From: Owenweeksia sp.
Lineage (GTDB): Bacteria > Bacteroidota > Bacteroidia > Flavobacteriales > Schleiferiaceae
DNA: 37,830 bases
NCBI GenBank assembly: GCA_028285465.1
Contig: JANQPD010000087.1
Location: forward strand, 1 to 37,830
Reading direction: 5' to 3'
The position numbers and the translations under genes were made by a program. A model generated the notes under the pieces. The model searched no databases. It worked only from the letters and a program-made list of their open reading frames with translations, and was not told where the DNA came from. How positions within the stretch are numbered: position 1 is the first letter of the stretch; every line of letters begins with the position of its first letter. Of this stretch, positions 25,567-34,234 are shown in pieces.

Positions 25567-26759
25567 AGCGATTTTAAATAAAGGGTTTGAAGGTAATCAG
25601 GAGATTTCTTTGTCACAAACTGCACACTGTCGTTTCCACTGAGGGCACGCACAAAAGCGTATACCCGGCAAGGATCATAGTCAAAGTCTGCAGGAGTTTT
25701 GTGCGCTATGCTTAATAAGGTGTCGCCCTGGCGTATCCCGCGTGCGTAGGCATCTCCCGCCAGGTGAATGCTGGTAACCCGGAAAATACTGTCTCTTAGG
25801 CCTGGCACAAACCCGAAAGTTTTCTGATATCCATACGTTATGTCTTTTTCCCGAACAGAAAATCCTATGCGCTTATTCGTATAATCCAGGTAAAGCACAA
25901 AGTTTTCCAGTAAGCGGTTGCCCACTTTGCTCTTGCTCCTTGCTTCAAGAGAAACGACAGGCTCATATACGCGGGTTTTCCCCATATGTAAGGCACTGGC
26001 CCTGAGGATGTAGTTGCTGTCTAAAAAAGTGCCGAAAAGCCCTTCCGAACTGCCGTCAAGAGCCTTACTTCTAAGGTAATGCTTTAGTGATTTTCCCATT
26101 TTCTTTTTTGCCCGTGCGAGCTGCAGGTCAATGCCACCTCCGCTACCCAGGTCCAGAAGTACCTTCTCAAAGGCAAAAGAATCTACGGCTATATCCAGCC
26201 GCGGGCGACTATGCGCAAAGTGCATATCGGTAAAGAAAAAGTCCTCTTCTTTTCCCAATGTATCGCTGCTTAACTCGATGAGTTGGCGCTGGTAATCGAT
26301 GCGCCAGTTTGCATGCCTGATGATGTTGTTGCCTAATATACCAGCCCAGGAGATGCATTCAATAGCAGAGGGTTCCGGCCAATCTACTACGATAGCCGTG
26401 GAATTGTAAAAGGTAACTCCTCCAATTTGCAGGGTATCCAGCATTCCCACGGGCAGTTTTTTCTTTTGCCCCCGCGAGTCACGCGTAGTTATACGGGTTC
26501 TGCTTTTCAACTTTAGTGAATCCGCTAGGGCACGGCTGATTACAGTACTTGAAGCACCGGTATCGAAAATAAAAGGGTATGTATTGCCTCGAATAGATAC
26601 GTTTATCACGATGAGTTTGCTGCCGTAATCAAAAGGCAACTGGGCGTGGAAATCGGAACCGGCAACCCCTGAGGTGTTTCTAAGTCTTTGGTAGCTGCTG
26701 CTTATACAAGATGTAACCCACAGACATATAACCACCAGGCAGAGCCACCAGGTTTTCAT
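25563..26759 (-). CDS. Retropepsin-like aspartyl protease / PDZ lipoprotein
   Basis: This 398-aa product has a lipoprotein signal (MKTWWLCLVVICLWVTSCIS, Cys18). Two retropepsin-like lobes and a PDZ-like domain follow. Lobe one has the catalytic-type triad FDTGAS (D66-S70) and a later GILGNNIIR. Lobe two has LLDLGSGGG at 201-209, where the expected DTG is DLG (D203). The C-terminal part (about 320-398) looks like PDZ (RVTSIHLAGDAYARGIRQGD). Families with this layout in Bacteroidota are presumed periplasmic or surface proteases. If the second lobe cannot supply its aspartate properly, activity would need dimerisation or be lost. Confidence 0.87.
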   Translation of the reverse strand: MKTWWLCLVVICLWVTSCISSSYQRLRNTSGVAGSDFHAQLPFDYGSKLIVINVSIRGNTYPFIFDTGASSTVISRALADSLKLKSRTRITTRDSRGQKKKLPVGMLDTLQIGGVTFYNSTAIVVDWPEPSAIECISWAGILGNNIIRHANWRIDYQRQLIELSSDTLGKEEDFFFTDMHFAHSRPRLDIAVDSFAFEKVLLDLGSGGGIDLQLARAKKKMGKSLKHYLRSKALDGSSEGLFGTFLDSNYILRASALHMGKTRVYEPVVSLEARSKSKVGNRLLENFVLYLDYTNKRIGFSVREKDITYGYQKTFGFVPGLRDSIFRVTSIHLAGDAYARGIRQGDTLLSIAHKTPADFDYDPCRVYAFVRALSGNDSVQFVTKKSPDYLQTLYLKSL

Positions 26760-27154
26760 TTCAACGTGATCTTTATATCCATTGGGCCCTGGAGGGTGAC
26801 CAACTGGTCTTCCAACGCAGGCGGACCAAAGGTACCCCGTACGTTGTTGCTGAAGCCATACTTTTCAGTAGGCATACCCAGCAAATTCTTATCAAGCTTT
26901 TTATTGCTATTGGCATCGTGAAAGGCAGAAACGGCATAACGACCGGGAGGCAGGCTAAGGCTTACTTTTTGTGCGCGCTCTTTCACAGTGGCTACGGCTT
27001 TAACTACTTCTTTCCCTTGCTCGTCTACTACTTTGTAAAAGATATCGCCTTTCAATTCCGTATAGCCATCAAAGGAAATGGTTAACGTCTGCTTTTGTAC
27101 ATTCATAGAAGCATGGCTTAAAGACAGAAGAAAAGATAGAAGAAGAATTTGCAT
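26756..27154 (-). CDS. DUF2141 secreted protein
   Basis: This 132-aa product has a signal peptide (MQILLLSFLLSLSHA) and one DUF2141 domain: an Ig-like beta fold with the typical stretch YAVSAFHDANSNKKLDKNLLG and then PTEKYGFSNNVRGTFGPP. The function of the family is unknown. It is the first of four genes joined by ATGA overlaps. A -7 box lies only 4 bases upstream of its ATG, and the free-standing CHU_C gene ends 32 bases upstream, so it may be read from either promoter. Confidence 0.92.
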   Translation of the reverse strand: MQILLLSFLLSLSHASMNVQKQTLTISFDGYTELKGDIFYKVVDEQGKEVVKAVATVKERAQKVSLSLPPGRYAVSAFHDANSNKKLDKNLLGMPTEKYGFSNNVRGTFGPPALEDQLVTLQGPMDIKITLK

Positions 27155-27158
27155 GCTA

Positions 27159-27166
27159 CAAAGCTA
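27159..27166 (-). promoter_or_regulatory. Candidate -7 element (TAGCTTTG) for DUF2141
   Basis: An exact TAnnTTTG match on the minus strand but just 4 bases before the ATG, which would give an almost leaderless transcript. No -33 TTG was seen, so it may be chance. Confidence 0.25.
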
Positions 27167-27186
27167 TGCAGGATTAAGGTAAAACG

Positions 27187-27603
27187 CTACCGGATCAGTA
27201 CCAAAGATCCTTGTTTGTTTACCTGGATCGGCTTCCCGTCATCATTGGTATTCACCATTTTCATACTCAAACGCCACATATATACGCCGGCATTTAGTTT
27301 TTTGCCCTGGCTGCTGCCATCCCAGGCATGATCCTTAGCAGCAGAGGTGGTTTCAAATACCAGGCGGCCCCAACGATCAAATACACGTAAACCGTATTCC
27401 AGTACCTGGCAGTCAGGATTATACTTTACTTCAAAGTGGTCGTTGAGATTGTCTCCGTTAGGGGTAAACGCATTAGGTACGAACACCTGGCAACCCTTGT
27501 AGTTAGGTTGCAACTGCTCTTCTTTTTGCGCCTGGGCAGTAAAGCCTACCAACACAAAAAGCGCAAGAAAAAGCGTGTTACGTATTGCTATATGCATACT
27601 CAT
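27187..27603 (-). CDS. Free-standing T9SS type B sorting (CHU_C, gliding-motility-associated) domain protein
   Basis: The product of about 138 aa is a signal peptide (LFLALFVLVGFTAQAQ) plus a complete CHU_C domain. It has VFVPNAFTPNGDNLNDHFEV, then LRVFDRWGRLVFET, AWDGSSQGKKLNAGVYMW, and the usual end GSLVLIR. In this family the domain sits at the C-terminus of large secreted proteins and directs export by the type IX system. Here only about 15-20 residues come before it, so there is no passenger. The start is ATG 27603 or ATG 27597; the track-like TTG further up is inside the promoter box. It leads the envelope-protease operon. Confidence 0.9.
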   Translation of the reverse strand: MSMHIAIRNTLFLALFVLVGFTAQAQKEEQLQPNYKGCQVFVPNAFTPNGDNLNDHFEVKYNPDCQVLEYGLRVFDRWGRLVFETTSAAKDHAWDGSSQGKKLNAGVYMWRLSMKMVNTNDDGKPIQVNKQGSLVLIR

Positions 27604-27609
27604 AGAGTG

Positions 27610-27643
27610 CAAATATATTATAATGCTTCCTTTATCATAACAA
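27610..27643 (-). promoter_or_regulatory. Promoter of the CHU_C gene and probably the following operon
   Basis: On the minus strand TTG (27643-27641) is followed after 23 bases by TATATTTG (27617-27610), an exact -7 match. Its spacing is at the upper end of the range known for Flavobacterium. The box ends 6 or 12 bases before the two possible ATGs. Confidence 0.5.
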
Positions 27644-27713
27644 GCTGTAGGCCAGATGGGGCATCACTTATTCAGGGACGCCATTTTAATGATAAACGGA
27701 AATTACCGGGGAA

Positions 27714-28949
27714 TCAATCGAAATCCAAAGTAAGCTTAAAGCGCAATATACGACCATTATCTGTATCTGCCACGTACAGGATCTGGTTGAAGTAGGCAAC
27801 CGCTTGCGGCCGGTTGAACTGGGTGATGCCTTCTCCGCTTCCGCCAAAGCTGGCTTTTTGGTATTTGGTGATGCCTGTTGCTGCCGGAGGTAAAACGCCT
27901 TCGAGACCGGTGAGGGTAAATTGATAAAGGGAATCTGTTTGCCCGTCTACCACAAAAATGTAGCGAGTGGCGTCACCCGCTACGGTTACATCATAAGGCT
28001 GACTGAATTTACCGGGGCTGTTTATGAAACCACTGGCTTTGCTGGTATCGCTACTGGCAAGGATGCGGGGCCGGAACTCTGCACCAAATTCACTCTCAAT
28101 GAACTCAATGTATTGCACTTTCAGCGCATTGTTGGCATCAAGAGAGGTATATAAAAAGTCACGGCTGTTGCTGGCCGTTATTTGTGGGGGTTGGGTAAAG
28201 GTGCTCAAGCCGAAGGGCATCTGGAAATAATCATTAAACAGGCCGCTGCTGGTATTTACAGATACGCGTGAGATCAAAGCATCATCGTTTCCGAAGAGGA
28301 AAACAGCATCGTTGGGACCTAATACGGAACTGCCCCCCGGACCACTGCGGCTTACATAATACTGGTTGTTGCGGTTAGGGTTCTGGTTGTCGCCTATAAT
28401 GCCGATGCGGTTAAAAAATACTCGTTGGTCTACTGAACTAAAGCTGTTTTTTTCAAAAAAGGGGTGTACAATTTTATTCAGGATCTGACCGGAGGACAAA
28501 CCATAGCCGTTGCCGTTTAACAGACGTACCCGGTATATGGCGCTAAAAGTTAACGTGCTGGTTGAGCCTCCACTGGTTATGGTGGTATCAAAGGAGCCGA
28601 TCACGAGCAGGTCAAAGCGCCTGTCCTGGGTTACACTGCGGGCACCGGGTACGGATAAGCGACCGATTTCACGGCCTGCTTCATCCAGGGCTACTACTTC
28701 TTCGCGTGCTGAGTCTACTACGTAGATCAATTGATCGAAACCAATGCAAATGTCGGTGGGGTGATCAAAGTTGCTGATGACGGGTAAAATCGGCACGTAA
28801 GCTACCTGCCGGTTAGTAAAGTCGGGGACCTCGATGAAGTCGAGATCGGTCTTTTCCCCTAAATAGTCTTCACAGGCCGTAAAAAGGAAGGCTACGGCCA
28901 GGATAAAGCCAAGTGAAAAAATAGGGTATGGACGGGTCTTAGCGTTCAT
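27714..28949 (-). CDS. NHL-repeat (six-bladed beta-propeller) lipoprotein
   Basis: This 411-aa product has a lipoprotein signal with lipobox LFTAC (Cys26) and repeated propeller blades. Examples are HPTDICIGFDQLIYVVDSA, QPYDVTVAGDATRYIFVVDG and RPQAVAYFNQILYVADTDNG. NHL-type propellers bind proteins or glycans; no catalytic residues are evident. It overlaps the PorV-like gene by 11 bases and is the last gene of the unit TonB receptor, PorV-like, propeller. No terminator is visible in the 110 bases downstream. Confidence 0.87.
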   Translation of the reverse strand: MNAKTRPYPIFSLGFILAVAFLFTACEDYLGEKTDLDFIEVPDFTNRQVAYVPILPVISNFDHPTDICIGFDQLIYVVDSAREEVVALDEAGREIGRLSVPGARSVTQDRRFDLLVIGSFDTTITSGGSTSTLTFSAIYRVRLLNGNGYGLSSGQILNKIVHPFFEKNSFSSVDQRVFFNRIGIIGDNQNPNRNNQYYVSRSGPGGSSVLGPNDAVFLFGNDDALISRVSVNTSSGLFNDYFQMPFGLSTFTQPPQITASNSRDFLYTSLDANNALKVQYIEFIESEFGAEFRPRILASSDTSKASGFINSPGKFSQPYDVTVAGDATRYIFVVDGQTDSLYQFTLTGLEGVLPPAATGITKYQKASFGGSGEGITQFNRPQAVAYFNQILYVADTDNGRILRFKLTLDFD

Positions 28950-29958
28950 CTCTGTTGATTATAAAGCGTAAGCCAATGTTGTGTTGAAAACCGATGTGAT
29001 TAGTAGGGTTTACTCCATAGTCTATATAAAACGGGTGGCCGCCCAGGCGGCTGCGTACACCAAAACCAAAAGTGGGCCAGTCCTGGTCCTGCACGCTAAT
29101 TTTATAACCGGCACGGGCAAAAAACACTTCCGCGTATTGATACTCTAACCCAAGCCTGAAGTTTTCAGCATTGTCATTAGGGTGGTTTAGCTGTATGGCC
29201 GCCAGGAGACTTTGGCGCTCTACCTTCCAGGGCACAAAGCTTGCGCCCAGGCTAAATACCGTAGGCACGGTATTGCTTTCCAGGGCAGTGCCGGTTCTGC
29301 GGTTAAAAATAACGGGTATATCCTCCTCGGCACCTAGGCTGGAATTGCCTCCGAAATTCTGCACCATTACAGCGAATTTGAGGTCTTTAAAGTCTGTTTT
29401 GTACAAGAAAGCGACATCTACGGTGGCGGTGTGGTTGGTATACCCGGCTATGCCCTCGTATACATACTTAAGGGTTACCCCTGCACTAAAGAGTGCGGAG
29501 AGTTGCCGGGCATAGGTGGCACCAAAAGCCATATTGCTCACGTACACTTTGCGCCCGGTGCCGTTGGGTTGAAATTCGGTACGTTCTTCCATTTCCCCTG
29601 AGTTGAGGGCATTTATGCTAAAAGCGAGGTTGCTCACCTTATCTTTCAGGGGAATATTGGCCCCTACAAAGGATTGGTTTACTCCACCCCCCAAAAAGAG
29701 AGAGGACAGGGCAAAGCTCTGGTTTCTTACATCGGTTAAAGCCGCGGGGTTGTTTATGATGCTGTAGGCATCTCCTTCAAGCGCCACACTGGCTCCTCCC
29801 AGGCCCATAGAGCGCGTACTCATATCGTTTTTCAGAAAACTCAGGGCAGACAAACCGGCACGCTCTCCACCGAAATTTGGAAGTACTTGCGCCTGTATAT
29901 CCGTTGCCAGCGCGACAACCAAAAATAAACTACCTGCTATGTACGTAAATTGCTTCAT
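28939..29958 (-). CDS. PorV/PorQ-family outer-membrane protein
   Basis: This 339-aa product has a signal peptide (about 1-23, ending IQAQ) and a FadL-like barrel. The family pattern GLSALSFLKNDMSTRSMGLG, then GASVALEGDAYSIINNPAAL, is plain. In the type IX system PorV shuttles cargo from the SprA translocon to the attachment complex, and PorQ/PorZ act alongside. This copy is not beside sprA, porU or porT but between a TonB-dependent receptor (3-base gap) and a propeller lipoprotein (11-base overlap). It therefore looks like a dedicated paralogue rather than the housekeeping PorV; that is inference from context. Confidence 0.88.
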   Translation of the reverse strand: MKQFTYIAGSLFLVVALATDIQAQVLPNFGGERAGLSALSFLKNDMSTRSMGLGGASVALEGDAYSIINNPAALTDVRNQSFALSSLFLGGGVNQSFVGANIPLKDKVSNLAFSINALNSGEMEERTEFQPNGTGRKVYVSNMAFGATYARQLSALFSAGVTLKYVYEGIAGYTNHTATVDVAFLYKTDFKDLKFAVMVQNFGGNSSLGAEEDIPVIFNRRTGTALESNTVPTVFSLGASFVPWKVERQSLLAAIQLNHPNDNAENFRLGLEYQYAEVFFARAGYKISVQDQDWPTFGFGVRSRLGGHPFYIDYGVNPTNHIGFQHNIGLRFIINRDER

Positions 29959-29961
29959 TCC

Positions 29962-32793
29962 TTAAAACCTAAAGGCGATTCCATATAAGATTTGTCTGGG
30001 GGCCAGGTAACGGGCCGGGTTTCTGGGGTCTACGCCACTTTCCAAGGGGCCGTTAAACTGTGGTCTGGGGTCGCGCCATGTATTGGGTACATCATCGCCA
30101 AATTCATAAGCTCTGCCGGTTACGGGGTTTATGATCTGTGAGTTTTTATTGTTGAGCAGGTTGCGGATCTCCATGCTCAGGGATATACCCCGCCCCATGC
30201 TAAAGCCAAGGGGCAGGCGATACCCGATCTTCAGGTCAACATTGTGCCAGGGGTCGGCGTTTTCCGATAGATAAAGGTCTTGTTGTATCTCGTACTCCGG
30301 GCGCCCTAACTCATTATTCCCCACCTGTACCTGTGGGGTGTACCGGAACCCACTGGTATATTGATAGCTTAGGAAGACGTTTAACCCGCTAAGGTTTAGC
30401 CCGGCAATGGGCAAAGTGCTGTCCGGCTCAAAGATGATCCCGGAATTGATATTCCACGGGCGGTCAAAGGCTAAAAACTGCTCGGTAGTTAGGCTTACCT
30501 CCCCGTTTTGCTCGATCTGCAAGGCGCTTTCGCGCGCGGAGTTTGACTTACCTCGTGCTACCTGGTAGCCCACGTTGCTGAAAGTACGCAGGTATTTCCC
30601 AATGCGGTAATTTACACCTAGTTCTATGCCGTAGATCTTTGCATAGTCCTGGTTGATGTAAAAGGTTTTGGTTGCCGGGCGCCCGGTTTGGTCGTTTACC
30701 AATACAGAACGCGACACGATATAATCAAAGCGGTTGTTGTTATAGGCGGTAAAGGTTACACCAAGGTCTTTGGTCACCAGCGATTTCAGGCCGATCTCGT
30801 AAGAGATGTTCACTTCAGGATCCAGATCCGGGTTGCCGAGGTTCGACAAAAAGGAACGGTCTTGATATACAGGATCGAGGCCCGCGTATAAGAAGCGAGG
30901 GTGCGGCAAGCGCATGCTATGGCCATAATTGAAGTACAGCACGTTGTTTTCCGTAACGGGAAAGGAAACGTTTATCTTGGGCAATAAGCGGGCTTTCCAG
31001 CGAAGCCCGAGTAGCTCAACGGTTTTGTTGTTGTAATCTTCCCGTACCTGGTCTATAACGGGTGCATTTGGGTCCGCTACGGCATCATCTGCGAAAGCAC
31101 CGGGCGCCCAATAGTTGAAGCGTAAACCCAGGGTAGCAATGATGCCCTTGTACGTAATGCGGTCCTGGAAAAATATGCCTCCATCCTGCGGCCTTACGTT
31201 CCAGATGTCGTTGCTGCTTCCTATACTGATGTTTGCCGTGGTAACGCTATCGTTGATGCGGATAGGGGCACCCACCCAGGGGCGTATTACGTCTACCCAT
31301 TGGTATTCTTTAAATCCGTGCTGCCAGCCAAAGCTTATTTCATGCGTTTTGCTTGGGATGTAGGTTGCCTTTGCTTTCAGGGTGTATTCTTGCGCATAGT
31401 GGTCGTGCCAGGTAGGAGTGATGCCCCCGTTGTTTACCAGCCCGTTCCCGGGGAGCACAAAGTAAATGCCGCGCGGATCGTTTGGATTGAACACTTGTAC
31501 CGGGTCGGTAATGATGTCGTCTTCGTCCAGGATCTGGTCTACGGTCTCCGTACGGAAGGGCCGCCCGTTGGCATCGGCTCTCAGGTTGGTAAACAAACGC
31601 CCGGCCGATAAGGCCAGCCCCCAGTTTTTGTTAAACAGGTGATTTACGTTAAGGGCAGTTAGGTTTGAGTGATGCGTATAGGTGGTGGCGTTGTCGAGAT
31701 TTAAGGAGCGGTTGTATTGAAAACCGGGGGTTAGGATGGCATCGAAGCCTACAATTTGCAGGGTACGCGTATTTTGGTTGATGTTCAGGGAGTGCTGGTT
31801 GGTGAGGGTAACCTTTGTACCTGCCTTAAACCGGTAAGCGAGTTTTACCGTATTGGTATAACTGTTGGTTTGACGAGGGGCCCAAAATTCAGGATTATTG
31901 CTGAAGAGGGAGCTATTCAACTGGCGGGCAGTGGCCCCAAAATATTCGTCTGTAAAGAAAGTAGTGAAATTCGTAAAGAGGGTCAGTTTCTTGTTCTTCG
32001 AAAGGGGAGTACCCAGGCTGGCTTCAATGCGGTCGGTATTAAAGGAGGTAGGGGCGTTGGCGTTTGTGAAATAATCGCGCTGCCAGCTACCGGAAAACTC
32101 AAGCTTTTTGCCTCCTTCCCTGATCTTAGTGCTTACCACCCCGGAAGAGCCTCCCCCGTATTCCGCACCGGCACCCCCGGTAATCAGGTCGATGTTGGCT
32201 ACGGCTCCGCTGCTAACGTCTACCCCAAAGCCGGTGCCTGCCAGTGGATCCTGTGCACTGATCCCATCCACGATATACTCTGTTTCATATACCCGCGCGC
32301 CACGTATTTGCAGGCCGTCCTGGGTTTTTAACACGCCTGCCTGCATTTGCAATACCTCCTGTACATCACGGGCATTCATATCCTCAATGTCATCTGCTTT
32401 TATCGAGACCTCGCTGGCCGCCAGTTCCAGGTTAACCTGGCTTTTCCGGCCCACTACGGTTACTTCTTTAAGCGATTCCGTTTGGGGTTTAAGCGTTACG
32501 TTAAGGGTTTTGCTTTGATTGGGTGCAATGGAAATGCCATTATACAGTTTTGTTTCATACCCGATGTATTGCACTTTTACCTGGTAGTCACGTGGCTTTA
32601 TGTCGTTGATCACAAAGTTGCCGTCAAAGTCGGTAGAGGCTCCTTTATAGGTCCCTACCAACACGATATTGGCGCCAAAAAGGGGCTCCCCGGTATTGGC
32701 ATCCGTGATCGTGCCGGAAAGTGAACCAAGCTGGGCGTACAGCCCTATGCTTGCCAAAAAGAACAAACCAATAAAGAAGGTTTTAAAATTCAT
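29962..32793 (-). CDS. TonB-dependent receptor with carboxypeptidase-regulatory-like domain
   Basis: This 943-aa outer-membrane receptor has a signal peptide (MNFKTFFIGLFFLASIGLYA). A CarboxypepD_reg-like Ig domain follows (about 22-110: GTITDANTGEPLFGANIVLV, GNFVINDIKPRDYQVKVQYI), then a plug (about 120-235: EVTVVGRKSQ, LQIRGARVYETEYIVDG, GGAGAEYGGGSSGVV) and a 22-strand barrel ending YGIAFRF with terminal Phe. The ATG at 32793 is preferred over one six codons upstream because it gives a clean signal peptide and an 11-base overlap with the preceding gene. No SusD partner is present; PorV-like and lipoprotein genes flank it instead. The ligand is unknown. Confidence 0.94.
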   Translation of the reverse strand: MNFKTFFIGLFFLASIGLYAQLGSLSGTITDANTGEPLFGANIVLVGTYKGASTDFDGNFVINDIKPRDYQVKVQYIGYETKLYNGISIAPNQSKTLNVTLKPQTESLKEVTVVGRKSQVNLELAASEVSIKADDIEDMNARDVQEVLQMQAGVLKTQDGLQIRGARVYETEYIVDGISAQDPLAGTGFGVDVSSGAVANIDLITGGAGAEYGGGSSGVVSTKIREGGKKLEFSGSWQRDYFTNANAPTSFNTDRIEASLGTPLSKNKKLTLFTNFTTFFTDEYFGATARQLNSSLFSNNPEFWAPRQTNSYTNTVKLAYRFKAGTKVTLTNQHSLNINQNTRTLQIVGFDAILTPGFQYNRSLNLDNATTYTHHSNLTALNVNHLFNKNWGLALSAGRLFTNLRADANGRPFRTETVDQILDEDDIITDPVQVFNPNDPRGIYFVLPGNGLVNNGGITPTWHDHYAQEYTLKAKATYIPSKTHEISFGWQHGFKEYQWVDVIRPWVGAPIRINDSVTTANISIGSSNDIWNVRPQDGGIFFQDRITYKGIIATLGLRFNYWAPGAFADDAVADPNAPVIDQVREDYNNKTVELLGLRWKARLLPKINVSFPVTENNVLYFNYGHSMRLPHPRFLYAGLDPVYQDRSFLSNLGNPDLDPEVNISYEIGLKSLVTKDLGVTFTAYNNNRFDYIVSRSVLVNDQTGRPATKTFYINQDYAKIYGIELGVNYRIGKYLRTFSNVGYQVARGKSNSARESALQIEQNGEVSLTTEQFLAFDRPWNINSGIIFEPDSTLPIAGLNLSGLNVFLSYQYTSGFRYTPQVQVGNNELGRPEYEIQQDLYLSENADPWHNVDLKIGYRLPLGFSMGRGISLSMEIRNLLNNKNSQIINPVTGRAYEFGDDVPNTWRDPRPQFNGPLESGVDPRNPARYLAPRQILYGIAFRF

Positions 32794-34234
32794 TTTGCAG
32801 TATTTCTTCAATCAAGTCTACTATTGCAGCATTGCTTTTATTGTAATTGTGCAGCTCAACGGCCATAAATACTTCACTGAGTTTTCCATTTTGCAGTCTT
32901 GCGCTGCCCATCAGGTTATCCCCGGTCCAGCCGCTGAGCTTTGAGAGTTGCCCCCGGTACAGGTCTATGGCATCGGCAGATTTTACTATGGGCACTATGC
33001 CAAACTGGACGTTAACAGGGGCTAAATCGGGAAGCTGGTTATACGCGGGCTCAGGAACCAGGGCGCTGTCGTTCGAAATACGTGCCTGCCCGTTTGAGTT
33101 GACCGCATCTTCAATAGGGAAAGGTCCTGCCAAAGTGCTTACGTCTTCATTTTTGGTGAAGGAAGTGGTAACGAATACTTTGCCACCGGCCGTAGTAAAA
33201 CTTTGGATTACCGGGGCCATAAACTTCAACAGGGTATTGGTTTGCCCGCTCACGGGATTGGTGTATTCGGCCGGGGAGGCGTTGACAAATACTTTTTGAT
33301 ACAGGCTGAGAATGAGCCTGAAAGTAGGGTTCCAGTAAAAGGGCTGGCGCTCTCCCTGGTTGATCCCGTAATTTAACTCATCATAGTTCTGGTTGGCGGC
33401 ATCCAGGTAGTTTTTGTACGCTAAGGCAATGTTTTGTGAGTGCCCGTTTACCCATAAGAGCGAAGTCCCCGGGCTTTTGTTTTTAAGGAAAAAAGGAGTG
33501 GCGGTATCTATCGTACTTTCAGCTCCGGCAATGTCAATCGTTTTAATATATAGCTCATTGAGGCCATTGGCATTGAGGCCGTTTATGCTTATGTTCTCGG
33601 GATTGTTTTGCGTGCCGTAATACAGTTGTGCGGTAGCGGCGCCGCTTACTACATTGGTATCAAGCAAAAAGCTGATCAGGCTTTGATTTTTGTTTATATC
33701 GAACCAATCCCCGTCATTAAAACGCACCTGTACATTGCTTATGGTTTGATTCCCGTCTTCATCGCGGGCCGACCAAAAGAAGGTAGCGGCACAAAAAGCG
33801 GTGTCTTTAGGCCCCCGGTCGTTTATAAAGCTTACGGTAGGCGGGGTATTTTTGATGGGGATCTGCAGGTAAGCAGGTGTCGGGTCGGTAAGGTTTTCAT
33901 TGTCTATTGCACGTACATAAAAATCAATATCGGCAGTTACCTGGCCAGCGGGCAGGTCAAAAAGGAATACAGAATCCTGGTTTTCGGTAAAGGTCCAGTT
34001 GACGTTGTCCAACGATACTTCATAGCCTTTCACATAGCCGTCTACATCGGTGCCAAACCAACTCAGGCGCACTTCTGAACGCAGGCGGTCATCGCCATCC
34101 AGGTTGATCGATTCAATGGCAATTTTTGTTTCGGGGGCTTGACTTCCCTTGAGGTCGCCTTTGCGGCAGCCTGCAGAGAAAGCCAGCAACAAGCTGATGA
34201 AGAGGACGCTTCTCAAAACCAAGATATGCTTCAT
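32783..34234 (-). CDS. Lipoprotein with Ig/Fn3-like repeats and a GATase-like C-terminal half
   Basis: This 483-aa product has a lipoprotein signal (MKHILVLRSVLFISLLLAFS then AGC). Two or three Ig/Fn3-like repeats follow at about 25-240 (VRLSWFGTDVDGYVKGYEVS, then TFFWSARDEDGN). The C-terminal half (LLWVNGHSQN, LLKFMAPVIQSFTTAGGKVF) resembles class I glutamine-amidotransferase-like folds used as structural domains, without an evident catalytic triad. I placed the start at ATG 34234. The frame opens earlier, but those codons lie inside the terminator hairpin just upstream. It overlaps the TonB receptor gene by 11 bases. The function is unknown; surface ligand binding is plausible. Confidence 0.78.
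   Translation of the reverse strand: MKHILVLRSVLFISLLLAFSAGCRKGDLKGSQAPETKIAIESINLDGDDRLRSEVRLSWFGTDVDGYVKGYEVSLDNVNWTFTENQDSVFLFDLPAGQVTADIDFYVRAIDNENLTDPTPAYLQIPIKNTPPTVSFINDRGPKDTAFCAATFFWSARDEDGNQTISNVQVRFNDGDWFDINKNQSLISFLLDTNVVSGAATAQLYYGTQNNPENISINGLNANGLNELYIKTIDIAGAESTIDTATPFFLKNKSPGTSLLWVNGHSQNIALAYKNYLDAANQNYDELNYGINQGERQPFYWNPTFRLILSLYQKVFVNASPAEYTNPVSGQTNTLLKFMAPVIQSFTTAGGKVFVTTSFTKNEDVSTLAGPFPIEDAVNSNGQARISNDSALVPEPAYNQLPDLAPVNVQFGIVPIVKSADAIDLYRGQLSKLSGWTGDNLMGSARLQNGKLSEVFMAVELHNYNKSNAAIVDLIEEILQNEF

Noticed and set aside
31756..32331. 191-codon plus-strand frame
   Set aside because: It is opposite the TonB receptor's plug and early barrel and has no recognisable domain or start signal.
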